From: Cordia subcordata
Lineage: Eukaryota; Streptophyta; Magnoliopsida; Boraginales; Cordiaceae
Assembly (NCBI GenBank): GCA_028554755.1
Contig: JAPTOF010000020.1
Span: forward strand, 10,511,001-10,575,000
Length of the DNA: 64,000 bases
Reading direction: 5' to 3'
A program made the translations under genes and the position numbers. Below, piece after piece: positions 46,470 through 58,299 of this stretch (its first letter is position 1; each line of letters begins with the position of its first letter). Under the pieces are notes generated by a model. That model was not told where the DNA came from. It saw only the letters and a program-made list of their open reading frames with translations, and ran no database searches.

Positions 46470-46773
46470 TGTTAAAAGTAGGAAAGAAGGATTCAAAGAA
46501 GCTTTGGATTTGAAAATTGATTCAATCATCTATCAGGGGGTAATGAAGTTGAATGCTACTGGCAACTGGGACATTGCTAAATCCACAGTAGATTATGTGG
46601 CAAGAAGCGTTCTTACAAAACGGCTTCCTGATAATTGGTTGGAAAATCTTGAATGTTTGTTGCAAAATTGTTTTGTGGAAAGCTTTCCAATTGAGGGGTG
46701 GCGTGAAGTGGTCTTCTTTTTGTCCTTTTTTTGGTATCTCAAATTTTTGTATGTGTGGGTGTTTGGCAACTGA
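46470..46773 (+). other. Unrecognised coding-like fragment
   Basis: An open frame runs from about 46,465 to a stop at 46,773. Its first two thirds read like real protein: YQGVMKLNATGNWDIAKSTV, then TKRLPDNWLENLECLLQNCF. The final 25 residues are Phe/Trp/Leu-rich and look like read-through of non-coding DNA. A possible splice acceptor, TTAAAAGTAG, lies at 46,470-46,479. I do not recognise the family. It may be an exon remnant. Confidence 0.3.
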
Positions 46774-47652
46774 TATGTAATGCCTGTTCTCTTCTGAATG
46801 AATGAAAGAAATATTGCCTTGGACCAAAATAATAAATAAATAAGACATTAATGACAAGGCTTTTCGTAAGCATGTGTGTAAAACATGCAAAAAGTGTTCT
46901 ACTAACACAATATTGGTTCAAGTGTATAGTTTTTCACGCACTTATTGTAAATATTTACCGAACTTACTGAATGTTAAATTTCACAACTTACGTTCTACTC
47001 TTACACTCCTTGTGCGAAGCATGAACTCAATGAAAATATATAGCTTTCTCCCTTGGAAATTGGAATGCCTTACAACTAGAAAAAAGCATCACGAAACTTT
47101 CTTAATATAGGTCTAAAGAATTGATGCTATATGTTGCAAAATGGTTTCTGCATCTTTTCTTCTTAATATATCTTCTTAAGTGATTGAAACTATCCTTAAA
47201 GGGACATTTGGCTTGCAATTAATTGCTGTAACCAAATTAGCTTATATAATTATTTCGATTAAATAATAATTTTTTAAATACACTATTCACGTATTTTAAA
47301 ACATTTAGTAATAAATGTCATCGGTGATATCGAGTATTAATAACTAAATTTTGTTCCCGTAAATGTTATATTAATTCGGAATGGGAACATTTATATAACA
47401 ATGACTACATAAATATTATTTTAGGTAAAATGCACCAAACTCTCATGTGATCTACTGTGTACAACACCTCTTGTGGTACCAAAAGTTATATAACATGCCC
47501 CTATGGTAAGTAAGCAATACCCCCTGTGTTGCCAAAAGTAATACAACAAGCTCTTGTGGTGAATAAAAGTTCCACGCACACCCTTTCTACCGTCTACTCC
47601 CCCTTACGGTGTTAAAGTTTAAATAAAAAAAAATTTAATAACCTTACCTCAC

Positions 47653-47693
<41 letters not shown>

Positions 47694-47694
47694 T
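47653..47694. repeat. (TTA)n microsatellite
   Basis: About 14 uninterrupted trinucleotide units. Confidence 0.9.
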
Positions 47695-47971
47695 TGAAAC
47701 ATTAATTAACGCTTTCATTAAAGAAAAGTATCTTTATGAGTGTTAAATTATTTATTATTATAACTCAACTAAATATGCATCCTTAAAAAAATAAATATAC
47801 TTCCTATATCATTAAATATTCAAAATATACTGACACTGCATCATACTTGGGGACTACGACATCAAAGGTCTGCCGTTCGATGTCTCACTTACCCACCCAA
47901 AATTCTTTGAGAACTTATGCATTCTTTTCAAAAAAATTATTCGTATTTTGAGCTTTACATAACAATAATGG

Positions 47972-48054
<83 letters not shown>
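47972..48054. repeat. (ATT)n microsatellite, about 27 units
   Basis: About 83 bp of uninterrupted ATT, long enough to be polymorphic. Confidence 0.95.
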
Positions 48055-48056
<2 letters not shown>

Positions 48057-48701
48057 TTCTAGTTCAAAAAAATTAACTTTCAGTGTTTCGATTATAGAAA
48101 CTGTTGTATTCAATTAAAAAATTTACTAAATATAGTGGAATATCTAATATGCTCCCCCATGTGTGTACTCCTCTTTATGACAAGGATTTCTTTTTTAGTT
48201 TTTGGTGAACAGTGAAATCAAACTCATAGATCTCGCATTTTGATTATTATTAGAATACTATGATCGAGACAAACCATATTCTAGTTTTTTACCCACGGAA
48301 ATTTATCACTCCTATTACGTATGGATTTCCATAAATATGCAAATCATATTCCAAATTAGAAGAGATTCCATGATATCGATATCTATACTAATATATAAAA
48401 CAACAATCATGGATATTTTAATTTCCTACTCGAATATATTGCAATTTATTGTTTGCCATGCGTCATGTATTTCCTACCCCAAATTATTGCAAAACTGATC
48501 TCTACATAAGTTTTCCTCATCTAAGAAAATGATTTGAAGTAGAGGGAAGCTCTGCACGAGTGATAATTGTGTTTTTAATTAGCTTGATCATTTGAAGTTG
48601 ATCCAGTGTTGTAATTGAGAGAGTTTTATGAAGTGTTGACATTCCTTAGCTTGAAACTCTTCGTGAATGTTTATGATATATCTTTTTTAAAAAAATAATA
48701 A

Positions 48702-49074
48702 TAATTCTGTTGAGAACCAAGTAAATTCTTCCAAAGCTTGCTCCTGTGGATTCAACCTACCAAATAGAAGGAACTAGGTGCCGGTGTTATATTGGCCGAA
48801 AGGCTTTCAATGCTTAAGTCAGTACTTCGCTTAAGGGGTAAATTTTTAGGAAGTGAGTGAATAGGAATCAATGAGTTACCTTATTTGGAACCAAGGGACC
48901 CTATTTAAAGTTTGGAGGGAAGGACACGTGCCGCTTTATCCTATTTGTATGACTGGTCATCGGGTCCTATGAAGCTGATTGAGAATTGTTCATGAATAGT
49001 CGACAAGCTCTATCTAGGGGAGATATTATCGGGGGAATCCTGATAAGATCGGGGTGTTGCCCAATCCCGCATCA
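48702..49074 (-). mobile_element. 3' LTR of the Tat element
   Basis: Aligns along its length with 60,500-60,867. On the minus strand it starts TGATGCGGGATTGGGC right after a polypurine tract (AAATGGGGGCTAA, 49,075-49,087) and ends ...TGGTTCTCAACAGAATTA. It has many substitutions and small indels against the other LTR, so the insertion is old. Confidence 0.85.
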
Positions 49075-49881
49075 TTAGCCCCCATTTAGGGACATGCCGT
49101 GTCAGCATGTCACCAAATGTTTCCTGATCATCTAGTCTCATACTTAGGCATTTTCTAAGCTTCTAGTGCATGTGAACTGGTCACCTAGTTTTCCCCCGTG
49201 TGCGTAAGCTACACAAACTGTTGCACCTGCTTTGTAATAATGGCTTTTATTCAAAACACGTGACAGAGCCGCCAGCAGAGACGCGACCGTTCATCTAACT
49301 AGCATTTTGGCACCCTTTTTTTAAATTCAAATGTCTTTATTTTGAAGTATAAATACATTTTTGCTCCTTTTGTTTTCATTTTCTGCTAATTCGCTTTGTC
49401 CTTTCCCTAGAAATCTCTCTATATCTTCTATTGCCTTCTTCACTTGGCTTTCTGCTTTCTACATACAGTCATCGCATCTCCGACGTCTTTTTCGTTCTGC
49501 CTGACTTATTCATTCTAAAGCTTTTCACATTTCTTTTATTGACAGGTATACCTCCTTTCCATATCTTCTTCTTCTCTTATTATACTTTCTCATTTGTCTT
49601 ATCCAATTCCTTTTCTCGTTTACGTGTTTGATGTAAGAGTCCCCTAATTTGCCTAGGAATAATGAGAATAACTCCTCACCATTAGTGTCTAATTTCAACA
49701 ACCATAGGGTTAGGTTTTCTTTGGAATTTTTGGGCAATTTTGATAATTTAAGGACCTTTGAAACCTCTACCCCCGGACTAGTCCAACCATCTTTGAAGAC
49801 GCTTTTGCCTTTAGTTTCGGTGAGGACTTTCTCCTAGATTTACCCAATGAGAGATTTTCTCTGACCGTTCATTTATCTACC

Positions 49882-52800
49882 ATGGATTCTGACCACAACA
49901 CCATGCCTTGGGATGCATTCGAGGGTTTAGAATTTTCAAATTCCAAAAATCGGGTTGTTGAGATAGGTGACATGGCCCAGAACAGTGATTTCGATGACCT
50001 CTCTATCATGGGCAAAAATTATTAGTTGGAGGAAAAGGAAGCGGTAGTGTCCGATCACAAAGAACTCGATGATGATGCTGGGGTCCCTGCCGAAGATGAG
50101 GGCTTAAGAGATGAGGAGGTTTTGATAGAAGAAGCCCTAATGTCGGCAAGGGCTGAGGCCCCCTTTAACACCCTAGTAAGAGAATTGATACCGGTCCCTA
50201 GCATTTTGGACAATATCAAGTTCGTTAGGGGATCCCTAAAGATTATGTTGTTACGTTGCCAGACCCCGGAGAATATGCCTGTGCAAAGGAGAAAAGTGAG
50301 ATTGCATTCTACGAGAACTTTTTCTCCATGGGCCTAAGGTTGCATATTTCGGGGTTATCTGAGACTACCTCAACCACTACAGACTTTGCCTCAGCCAACT
50401 ATGTCCAAATGGCTGGGCCGCTCTTATCGAGTAGTACTTGCACCTGAGAACGAGCGGGATTGACCCCTCGATGAAACTTTTTCAATATATGTTCCAGCTA
50501 GCCGAGAATCAGGAGAAGTGGTGGTACTACATCGAGGTTAGGAATCAAAGAGTGGTCTTTGAAAGAAAACCCTTTATCCCATAAGGGCTGGCATAACAGA
50601 TATGTCTTTATCAGTTGTCCCAGTCTGTAGGGTGTCAATCTCGAGTAAGCCAAGTTAGATGTCACCCATGGGATTGAGAAGAGGCTTAACCAAGTTCCCC
50701 ATCTTACCTATAGGGAGGGGGAGAGATATAATGCCCTCAGGGACATGAGGAGGGATTTGTTCCATGATTTCCAAACCCCTGAGAGGATTAGGGCCTTTGG
50801 ATTATACCCCGAATTTTTGCCATGGCCAGTCGCTGATGGTCAGAGTCCTTTTCTTTCAATCCGTTACTTGCTTATCTTTTTGGCATTTGCTTCTTCTTTC
50901 TCTTTTTATTTATCTGTCTCATTTCCTGGTCCAGGTAGGGGACCTTATGTTAGATGCCTTAGAGCTACTCAAATCTTCGGGCCACACAATTAATGAACTT
51001 GCCAATCGGTCCTTAGACGCTGCTGATATGGCTGAGGTGGATAGACTCCACAAAAAGGTTCAAAAGGTTAAGACATCCAAGGAAAACGCCCGAACGTGTC
51101 ACCTTGAGAAGTTACAGGCTCTAAGGACTCGTCACTCTAAGATGCTAAGAGAAAAGATAAAGAAATACAAAAGCGGGATGAACGGATCATTGCTTTAAGG
51201 GAGAGCATCAACAATGATGCAACCCAATCCTAGTTATTTTAGGATTTAGGATTTATTATTATTTTTATTGAGTTGTAGTCATATTAGTTATTTGTTATTG
51301 AATCCTAGTTATATTAAAATTAGTTTGTTAGCTATTTTTATATGGAAAGGACTGGTAGAATCAAATTCTATTTAGTATTGGATTCCTAAAATAGTTATAT
51401 ATAAGAGTGAAAGTTTTCATTGTTAGAAGAACCTTTTCCAGAAATTATGCATTAGTATATTTATTCCCTCTCTTAGGGTTTATTATCTATTAGATTTCTT
51501 GGCTAATTCTAGCCTTGAAATTGAGCTCCTTGATTCTCTTCCTTTCTTGTTATGTTCTCCAAATATCTGTTGCGTTAGTTGGCTATCAGAGCAAGGTTTT
51601 CTTTAGCTAATTTCAAGTTCACGATGATTCTAAGAAGAGGAAGAGGTCGTGTTGTAGCAGCTAGAGTTTTTCCCCCTGATCAACAACAACGAGATGGAGA
51701 AATATAAGAGTTAAGAAGACAAGTTGAAGCCTTAACCCAGCACCTTGCGTAATTGGAAACTCCAATTCATGATGATCATGATGAGTCGAAGGAAGAGATG
51801 TCTTCAAGTCAAGCATCTTGTTCCATATCAGGGTGACTTAATGGACCATAGTGGTGGAAAACTCAAGGACGAGTTCTTTTCATACCTGGGGAGATTGATG
51901 CAACCCAATCCTAGTTACATTAGGATTTAAGATTTTTTATTTTTTTTATTGAGTCCTAATTATATTAGTTATTTGTTATTAAATCCTAGTTATATTAGAT
52001 TAGTTATTTTTATATGGAAAGGACTAGTAAAATCAAATTCTATTTGGTTTTGGTTTCCTAAAATAACTATATATAGTGATGAAAATTTTCATTGTTAGAA
52101 GAACCTTTTCCAGAAATTATTCATTTATATATTTATTTCCTTTCTTAGGGTTTATTATCTATGGGATTTCTTGGCTAATTCCAACCTTGAAATTGAGCTC
52201 CTTAATTCTCTTCCTTTCTTGTTATGTTCTCCAAATTTCAGTTGCATTAAACAATCAATAAACAACCCTCCAAGAGCTTGGCGAGAAAGTGTAGGGTCTT
52301 TAACGAGACAGGGAGGAAGCTACCCTCCGCATTGAGGGTCTTCAATGAGATAGGGAGGAGGCCGCTCTCTGTATTGCTCAGCTAAAGAGGGAGCTCTAGA
52401 GTGCTAAGGACTTCACCATTATGAGTACAAGGCCTTTGATGAGTATACTTCTCAGCTATTTGAGGAGGCTACCATTCAATATGAGAACGGCATTAAAGTT
52501 TGGTGTTCAGAAGGCCCTTAGGCTACTGCAGAGTGACTTACCCCCTTTTTTAGAGTCCTTGGTAGAGGCCGTGCTCGATGAGATAATCCTTGCGGCTCCC
52601 CTGAATGATGCCCTCGAGGAGATGATTTCTGCACTTTTACTAAATGATGCCCTGATACCACTGCTGGGGGGGTCAGAGAATGTAATCCTTGGCCGTCTTA
52701 CAAGGAAATCTAAACTTACGCCAGTAGAGGTAGAGGCTTGCATAGAAGAGGCTCCTTTTGTGCTCCTAATTGTGGCTAAAGAAAAGAAAGAAGTAGCGGA

Positions 52801-52930
52801 GCTTGAAGCTGGTGGTGAAGGCAGCGGTGGTGGTGCTAGGGCAATAGCCGAGGAAGAAGTAGCGCCAGCTACTGGAGGTCATCAAGTCCAGGTGGTGATG
52901 ATCGATCATGAAATGGCCCCTACAGCTTGA
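49882..52930 (+). pseudogene. Antisense extra ORF (aORF) of the Tat element, PF04195-like, broken
   Basis: Coding traces run on the plus strand, opposite to pol. In order: an acidic N-terminal part from ATG 49,882 (stop at 50,023), EEVLIEEALMSARAEAPFN, then the stretch KDYVVTLPDPGEYACAKEKS with IAFYENFFSMGLRL (about 50,236-50,345). The latter matches the conserved core of the 'putative gypsy type transposon' domain (PF04195). A probable intron (about 50,838-50,934, pyrimidine-rich end CCTGGTCCAG) precedes a coiled coil (LDALELLKSSGHTINELANR, HLEKLQALRTRHSKML). After the nested TRIM the frame resumes with QLFEEATIQYENGIKV. It ends in a Glu/Gly-rich tail at 52,930. Several stops and frameshifts. 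Function in these elements is not established. Confidence 0.7.
51215..52249 (+). mobile_element. TRIM element, 1,035 bp, nested in the aORF
   Basis: Direct terminal repeats 51,215-51,577 and 51,896-52,249 (about 360 bp) begin TGATGCAACCC and end GTTGC(A/G)TTA, so the ends are imperfectly inverted. A primer site, TTGGCTATCAGAGC (one base inserted relative to TGGTATCAGAGC), follows the 5' repeat. CTGGGGAGAT precedes the 3' repeat. The interior (318 bp) holds only a gag-head remnant, MILRRGRGRVVAARVFPP. The 5-bp target duplication AACAA (51,210-51,214 and 52,250-52,254) is exact. Non-autonomous. Confidence 0.9.
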
Positions 52931-53315
52931 ACTTCTATTTTTTTTCTTTATTTGATGATATGTAAACAGTTGAATAGTTTTCTATTTATGTTTTGATATA
53001 ATGAATAATGTTTGTTTTATTTTTATCTAAAGTATTACATAGCTTTTTGTCAACTATGTAATCTTCTCCTTCTTATGCTTTATAAATATGTTGTCTCTGC
53101 CTTTAGGTGGATAAATGTTTACTTGCTATTTGTCATTGGAACTTATTATTCCTTTTTCATTGTTGTCTTCTTTAATGTAATTTTTCGATTAAAAATTGAC
53201 CGCAACACTCAACCAAATAAGTAAAATATACCATAGAATAAATGCGCATGGAACCATAGTCTGTCATTCGCTTGAACATTTTAAGTACATAAGAGAAGAA
53301 ACAAGACACTTAATG
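52931..53315. other. Spacer between the aORF and integrase ends in the Tat element
   Basis: AT-rich, no coding signal. The two genes converge here, so it would hold both 3' ends. Confidence 0.6.
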
Positions 53316-53502
53316 TCAGACATAGTACTTTTTTAAGTGCTCTAAATTCCATGCGTTTGGGAGTAGTGTCCCATCAGCTTTTGCCAATTTGAAAGTTCCT
53401 GGTTGGATTACCTTTACTACCAAATAAAGGCCTTCCCAATTTTCATCTAGTTTATTGAGGTTGCCTTTGGCAAAATGGTGCTTGGTGTCTACTTTCGAGT
53501 GC

Positions 53503-55377
53503 AAGCTCTAAAAGACCCGCAAGCGTATGGATCGTGCAATATAGTGTAAACAAGTGCGGGTGTCGAACCACAGGGAGGCGTGAATAATGTGGGTGAATTC
53601 TATGCTTGGTGTTCTAGAAAGTGCCAAAAAGAAAGATCTAAACTAGACATTTTTTTTGGGGGGTTTTGGATTATCGGGAGCTCTAGGTAAAGGAAAAAAA
53701 ACTAAACTATGAATATGAAAAATGGGAACACAAGTTGATCAAGAGGGAACTAACACTTGAGAAGGGGTTAGGGTGACTTCGACTTATGAATGGGTAATTC
53801 TATACTCAAATGCTATGGGATTAAAGGATGATGGCTAACTATCATGAGTGCTCTTAACTAGGCTGCTAGTTAGCGTCCTAATTTCCCCCTAGGATTCGGT
53901 GCGGGTCTGTCCCTAGGCAGCGCCTCCTAGAGCTACAGCGTGGTCCTTATGACCTAGGGCCTCAAGAGTGACTAACTAACTTCCTAGGTGGCTTAGAGTG
54001 AACCTACCTTAGTACCTAAACCTTTGGCTGGATTTAAAGCCAAGACCTAGTGTTGCTAAGGTCGACTAAACTTATCCGGAAACCTATTAGCTGGATTTAA
54101 AGCCAAAGGAGACTCGGTCTCGACTAGCCCTAAGTTATATTTCGTCATTCTAAGGTCACTACAGCAGGATTTGACTTGCTAGTGCGTTCATACATGTTCA
54201 AGGCCAAGGTGCACGTGAATAATGGAACCTATTCAACTACCAAACATCGTCATGTTCAGTTTACACCATTAGAAATAATTAACAACCAACACGTATGCGT
54301 TATTGAAGTTATGCTCGTTACTAGGCATGCAAATATACATATAGACATGAATAAAAGCATTACCCACTTCATAGCATCCACATATAAACACATAGACATG
54401 ATTATAACATGGATTAGTTGTGTTTAGTAACAAACAAACTTCAATTTATACACATGTTACTCATCTAGGAATTTTATCAAACACTTAGACATGAATGAGA
54501 AAATACCCATTTGAACAAGACAATTCGAAACATGTACATATATACGGCCATCATATCCCTTATCATAAGAGTATATAGTTAACCCATTACATAAGTTAAA
54601 TCACCCTACACAAGTCTACTCAATCATAATAGAAAATAGAATGAAAGAGAGATAATGAAGCTTCCCTTTCATCCTAGCTAATCTTGTACAAAGCTTTTGA
54701 GCAAACTTGATTCCAAAATGTTTGAACCCTCCAAATCAAGCTTGGTTCTTAGTGAGAAATGTGTGAAAAGTGTGTATGAAGTGGGTGGGATCTAGGGTTA
54801 AGTGTGTGAGAATTTTAGGTGTGAAGTGTGTGTTAATCTACCAAAAAGTTCTCCTCTTTTTCTACAGAATCGGGCCCTATTTATATATTCTCAGTATATT
54901 GCCGGTCGACCGGCCTCTAGAGTGGTCGACCGACTTTTTAATGTTGTTCTCTGGAGTGGCCGTTCGACTTAGCTGGTCGACCGGCTCTGGAAAGGTGGTC
55001 GTCCGGCTATTTTTGGCACCTCTCTGGAGTGGCCGGTCGACCTAGTCGGTCGACCGGCTCTGGAAGGGTGGTCGTCCGGCTGACTTTCTTCCTCTATTCT
55101 TTGTCTTTTCGGCCTCTAGTCTTCTCTCTTAGACCCGTGCATTTCCCATCTTCATCATCTTTCATCGTCCAATCTTGATCTTAACCCAAAGTTCACCTAA
55201 ATCATTGAAAACAAGCAATTAGTGTAGCAATTTGTCTCTTAAACTCGATATGTACATTTGTTTACACTTAAGCCTATTCTTATCAAAAGCACTACACTAA
55301 TGCATCATTATGAGCACTCAACACCTCTAAAATATAGGTAAATGACAATACAAACACACACAAAAACACAACATATC
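53503..55377. mobile_element. Unclassified 1,875-bp insertion in the integrase gene
   Basis: An exact 5-bp repeat, AGTGC, flanks it (53,498-53,502 and 55,378-55,382), and removing it restores integrase continuity. It has no TG...CA ends, no clear inverted ends and no coding capacity. The start has ACCCGCAAGCGTATGGATCG and GGTGTCGAACCACAGGGAGG, text that recurs in many plant genomes. The section 54,900-55,080 is GC-rich, with imperfect tandem units built on GGTCGACCGG. Confidence 0.65.
54900..55082. repeat. GTCGAC-rich tandem repeat
   Basis: Three to four imperfect units of about 50-60 bp contain CCGGTCGACCGGC palindromes, TCTGGAGTGGCCG and GGTGGTCGTCCGGCT. Strikingly GC-rich against the window average. 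Part of the 1,875-bp insertion. Confidence 0.8.
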
Positions 55378-56441
55378 AGTGCTTGCAAAGTACCATGTCT
55401 CTAAGTTTGATGTTCCTCGGCCTGACTTTCCCTGATATTTGGCACTCCAAAGCTTTCTTTATTGCTTTATTCTTAAGACGCATATTTTCTCATACCTCAT
55501 TAAGTAGTTCCAACTAAATTTTTAGGACCTCATCATTCTCCTCTTCAGCGAAGTGCTTTACCTACAATGTCGTGGATAGAATCTCTATTGGTGCCAGCAC
55601 TTCTAACCTATAAACCTTTCTAAATGAAGTTTCTCTAGTACTGCTGTATATAGTCATCTGATAGGCCCACAAAAGTTCTGGTAACACCTCTAGCCATAAC
55701 CCTGTGCACCCTTAAGCTTTGTCTTCAAACTGTTGATTAATACTCGGTTCATGACTTCCACTTGTCCGTTTTCCTTAAGGTGCGCCACTGCGGAGAAGCG
55801 CAAATCAATCTTCAATTCACCGGTTCGTTCTCAGAAGTATTTTGAATCAAACTGCTAGCCATGATCTATAATAAAAATCCTTTATACCTCAAATCAGCAT
55901 ATGATGTTTTTCCAAACAAAATTCCATACTACCTTATCAATTATTGTTGCTATAGTCTCAGCTTCAACCCATTTTGTGAAATAATCAACAGCTACAAACC
56001 CAAAATTTCACTACGTCTTCTCGATGGGCATAAAACCGATAATGCCAAGCCCCTATCTTACAAATAGCCAAGCGCTGGTTACCGGACTCAAGATAGTATG
56101 CATCATATGCTGAATATAGGCGTTCTTCTAGCATCGATCACACTTCTCAATAATCTCTTTGGCTGTCTTCCCAATGTTGAGCCAATAGCATCCCTGACAG
56201 ATGGCTTCTGCACTAAAATCCTAAATCCAGAGTGATTTCCACACATTCCTCCCTGCATTTCTCTGATAATGAAATCCCTTTCTGCACTACGTACAAACTT
56301 CAGTAAAGGTCCCTCGATAGTGCATTTGTACAATTGATCCTTGAAGATGATGAATCATGATGATCGGTTTACCACCTTCAAAGCTTCTCGGTCATCATCT
56401 AACAGGGTGTTGTGTTGTAGATACTGCATTATCGGGCGTCT

Positions 56442-56897
56442 CTAATCGGCTTCATTGGTGATGTCGATGAGCGAAACATTGACTGTGGGACCTATAAGCC
56501 TTTCAATGTTAATCTCTTCACCTTTTTTAAAAGCAGATGCTATCTTCGACAGGGCATCGGCCTGAATGTTGCTTCTCTTTGATATATGCTGAAGCAAGAA
56601 TTTTTCAAATGATGTGATTGTTTCAACCACCTGTCTTTTACAGGCTTTCATCTTGTTATCCTTAGTTTCAAAGGTTTCATGCACTTGTCCTTCAATCAAC
56701 TGTGAATCAGTATAGGCCTTGACTATTTTTGGCCTCAATTCTCTGAGTAACTGCATTCCCGATAACAATGCTTCAGATTTGGCCTCGTTGTTTCTTGTCT
56801 TGAATTCAAACTTAATCGCATACTTTAGCTCGGTTCCTTCAGGCTTCTCAATCATAATACCTACTTCCAAACCTATTTTACTAGCTGCACTATCCAC
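56442..56897 (-). pseudogene. Second (archaeal-type) RNase H of the Tat element
   Basis: A 151-codon frame reads MDSAASKIGLEVGIMI, KYAIKFEFKTRNNEAKSEAL, AYTDSQLIEGQVHETF and SNIQADALSKIAS. This is the extra RNase H typical of Tat elements (usual pattern DGAS..G.G.GI, NNEAEYEAL, DSQL, ADALSK). The catalytic acids at NNEA, TDSQL and ADALS are retained. The opening Asp is kept as MDSAAS. It is the least damaged pol domain here. Confidence 0.85.
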
Positions 56898-56997
56898 ATA
56901 CAGTGTCTACTACGAAATCCACTAAAGCCTGAGCTTTAATCACGAATCTTGACTAATAAGTGATGCGGTACTTCCTCAGCTTGATCTACAATTTCAA

Positions 56998-57455
56998 CAC
57001 TTATCGTAGAGGCTAATTGGTCATCAATGTAATTGGGTGCGCCTTTAAATAGGGCTTCAACTTTCGAGCTGACATGACCAATGCAAGCATTATTTTTTCC
57101 AGACTGCTGTACCGAGTTCTACTGCCTTCAGTGTTTTGCTAACATAGCAAACTAGCTTTTAACCCTTTCCAATTTCTTTGATGAGCATAGCTGCCACATT
57201 GAAGTTGGAGTTTGACAAGTATAGCAACAATGTCTCTATTTCTTCAGGCTTAACAAGGACTGGACGCTTTAATAGGACTTCATCCCATCGAACACTTCTT
57301 GGCATTCGGGAGTCCACTTTTTTGGATTTTTGAAGAATTTTGAAGAGTGGTATGCACTGATTAGTCGATCACGACATAAATCTGCTTAGGGCTATAATTT
57401 TTTCAGATAGTGACTGTACGTCATGTGCAGTCCTTGGAGGCTCGAGATTAAGTAT
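56998..57455 (-). pseudogene. First RNase H and connection region, heavily decayed
   Basis: Lies between RT and the second RNase H as expected. Pieces such as PECQEVFDGMKSY are visible on the minus strand near 57,280-57,310, but frames change often. Assigned from position plus fragments. Confidence 0.5.
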
Positions 57456-57459
57456 GGCC

Positions 57460-58020
57460 TTAATCTTTTCGGGGGTTGCCCTTGATGCCACAATTCGTCA
57501 CCATAAAGCCCAAGAATTTCCCTTCTGACACTCTGAAAGCATATTTCTCAAGGTTCAATTTGATATCGAGCCTTCTTATTGTTTGGAAGGCTTCGTTCAA
57601 ATTAGACACATGGTCTAATGCCTGCTTGATTCTAACGAGCATTTCATCGTTGTAGATTTTCACATTTTAACTTATCTGGTCCTTGAAGTCTATGTTGACC
57701 ATATGTTGATATATTGCCTTGACATTTTTCAACCCGAAGGGCATGACTTTATAATAGTAAAGTCCTCGATCAGTGATGAAGGTAGTATGTGGTTGGTTGA
57801 CTAGTGCCATTTTTATCTGGTTATAGCCTGAAAAGGCATTCATAAATGACAACATCTTGAATCCTGTAGTTGAGTCAGCCATCTGGTCAATTCTAGATAG
57901 TGGAAAGCTATCATTTAGACATGCTTTGTTCAGGTCAATAAAGTCTACACAAAGTGTCCACCTCCTGTTGGCTTTTTTGACCATTACCACATTGAAAAAC
58001 CCATGTTGGATATTTTATTT
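57460..58020 (-). pseudogene. Gypsy reverse transcriptase, broken
   Basis: Positions 57,667-57,990 encode VDFIDLNKACLNDSFPLSRI, LSFMNAFSGYNQIKM and FITDRGLYYYKVMPFGLKN. The catalytic Asp of LSFMDAFSGY is now Asn. A stop at about 57,664 precedes KIYNDEMLVRIKQALDHVSN, where the usual YVDD box has become YNDE. The tail FLGFMVTNCGIKGNP is legible. Inactive by two catalytic losses as well as stops. Confidence 0.88.
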
Positions 58021-58299
58021 ACTGAATATGGCTTGCTTTTATCAATTTTTCCACTTGTTCATGGATTGCTTGATTTTTCTCAGCACTAAATGGTCGGCAT
58101 TTTTGTCAAATTGGCTTAAAGGCAGGGTCGACGTTCAAGCAATGCTCGATTACTTTCGGGTCTATTTGTGTCATATCAGCAGGATCTCAAGTAAATATAT
58201 CAAAATTTAAAGATAAGAATTCAAAGATACCTTGTCAGATTTCTTCTGTTTACTCAGCTCCAACGTAGGTTTTCTTATCAGGCCGTCCGATCTCAATGG

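Larger units (their letters stand above)
46800..48701. other. Intergenic DNA
   Basis: No gene. Contains a single transposon-end-like stretch, GGTAAAATGCACCAAACTC at 47,424 onward (similar to the 9.77-kb element end and followed by typical CCCCTATGG/CCCCCTGTG text), and two ATT microsatellites. The ORF through the ATT run is a poly-Tyr artefact. Confidence 0.5.
53316..56333 (-). pseudogene. Gypsy integrase, broken and split by an insertion
   Basis: The N-terminal zinc region is at 56,103-56,333 (LLKFVRSAERDFIIREMQGG and CGNHSG, where H..H of the HHCC finger lie). The core (56.1-55.5 kb) is recognisable only in short pieces because of frameshifts. The C-terminal end (LDENWEGLYLVVKVIQPGTF, WNLEHLKKYYV) is at 53,316-53,497, after the 1.9-kb insertion at 53,503-55,377. 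RNIKLRDMVL at about 55,400-55,430 joins to it when the insertion is removed. Confidence 0.8.

Noticed and set aside
47917..48117. 66-codon ORF rich in Tyr
   Set aside because: It is an (ATT)n microsatellite read as TAT codons; no protein-like flanks.
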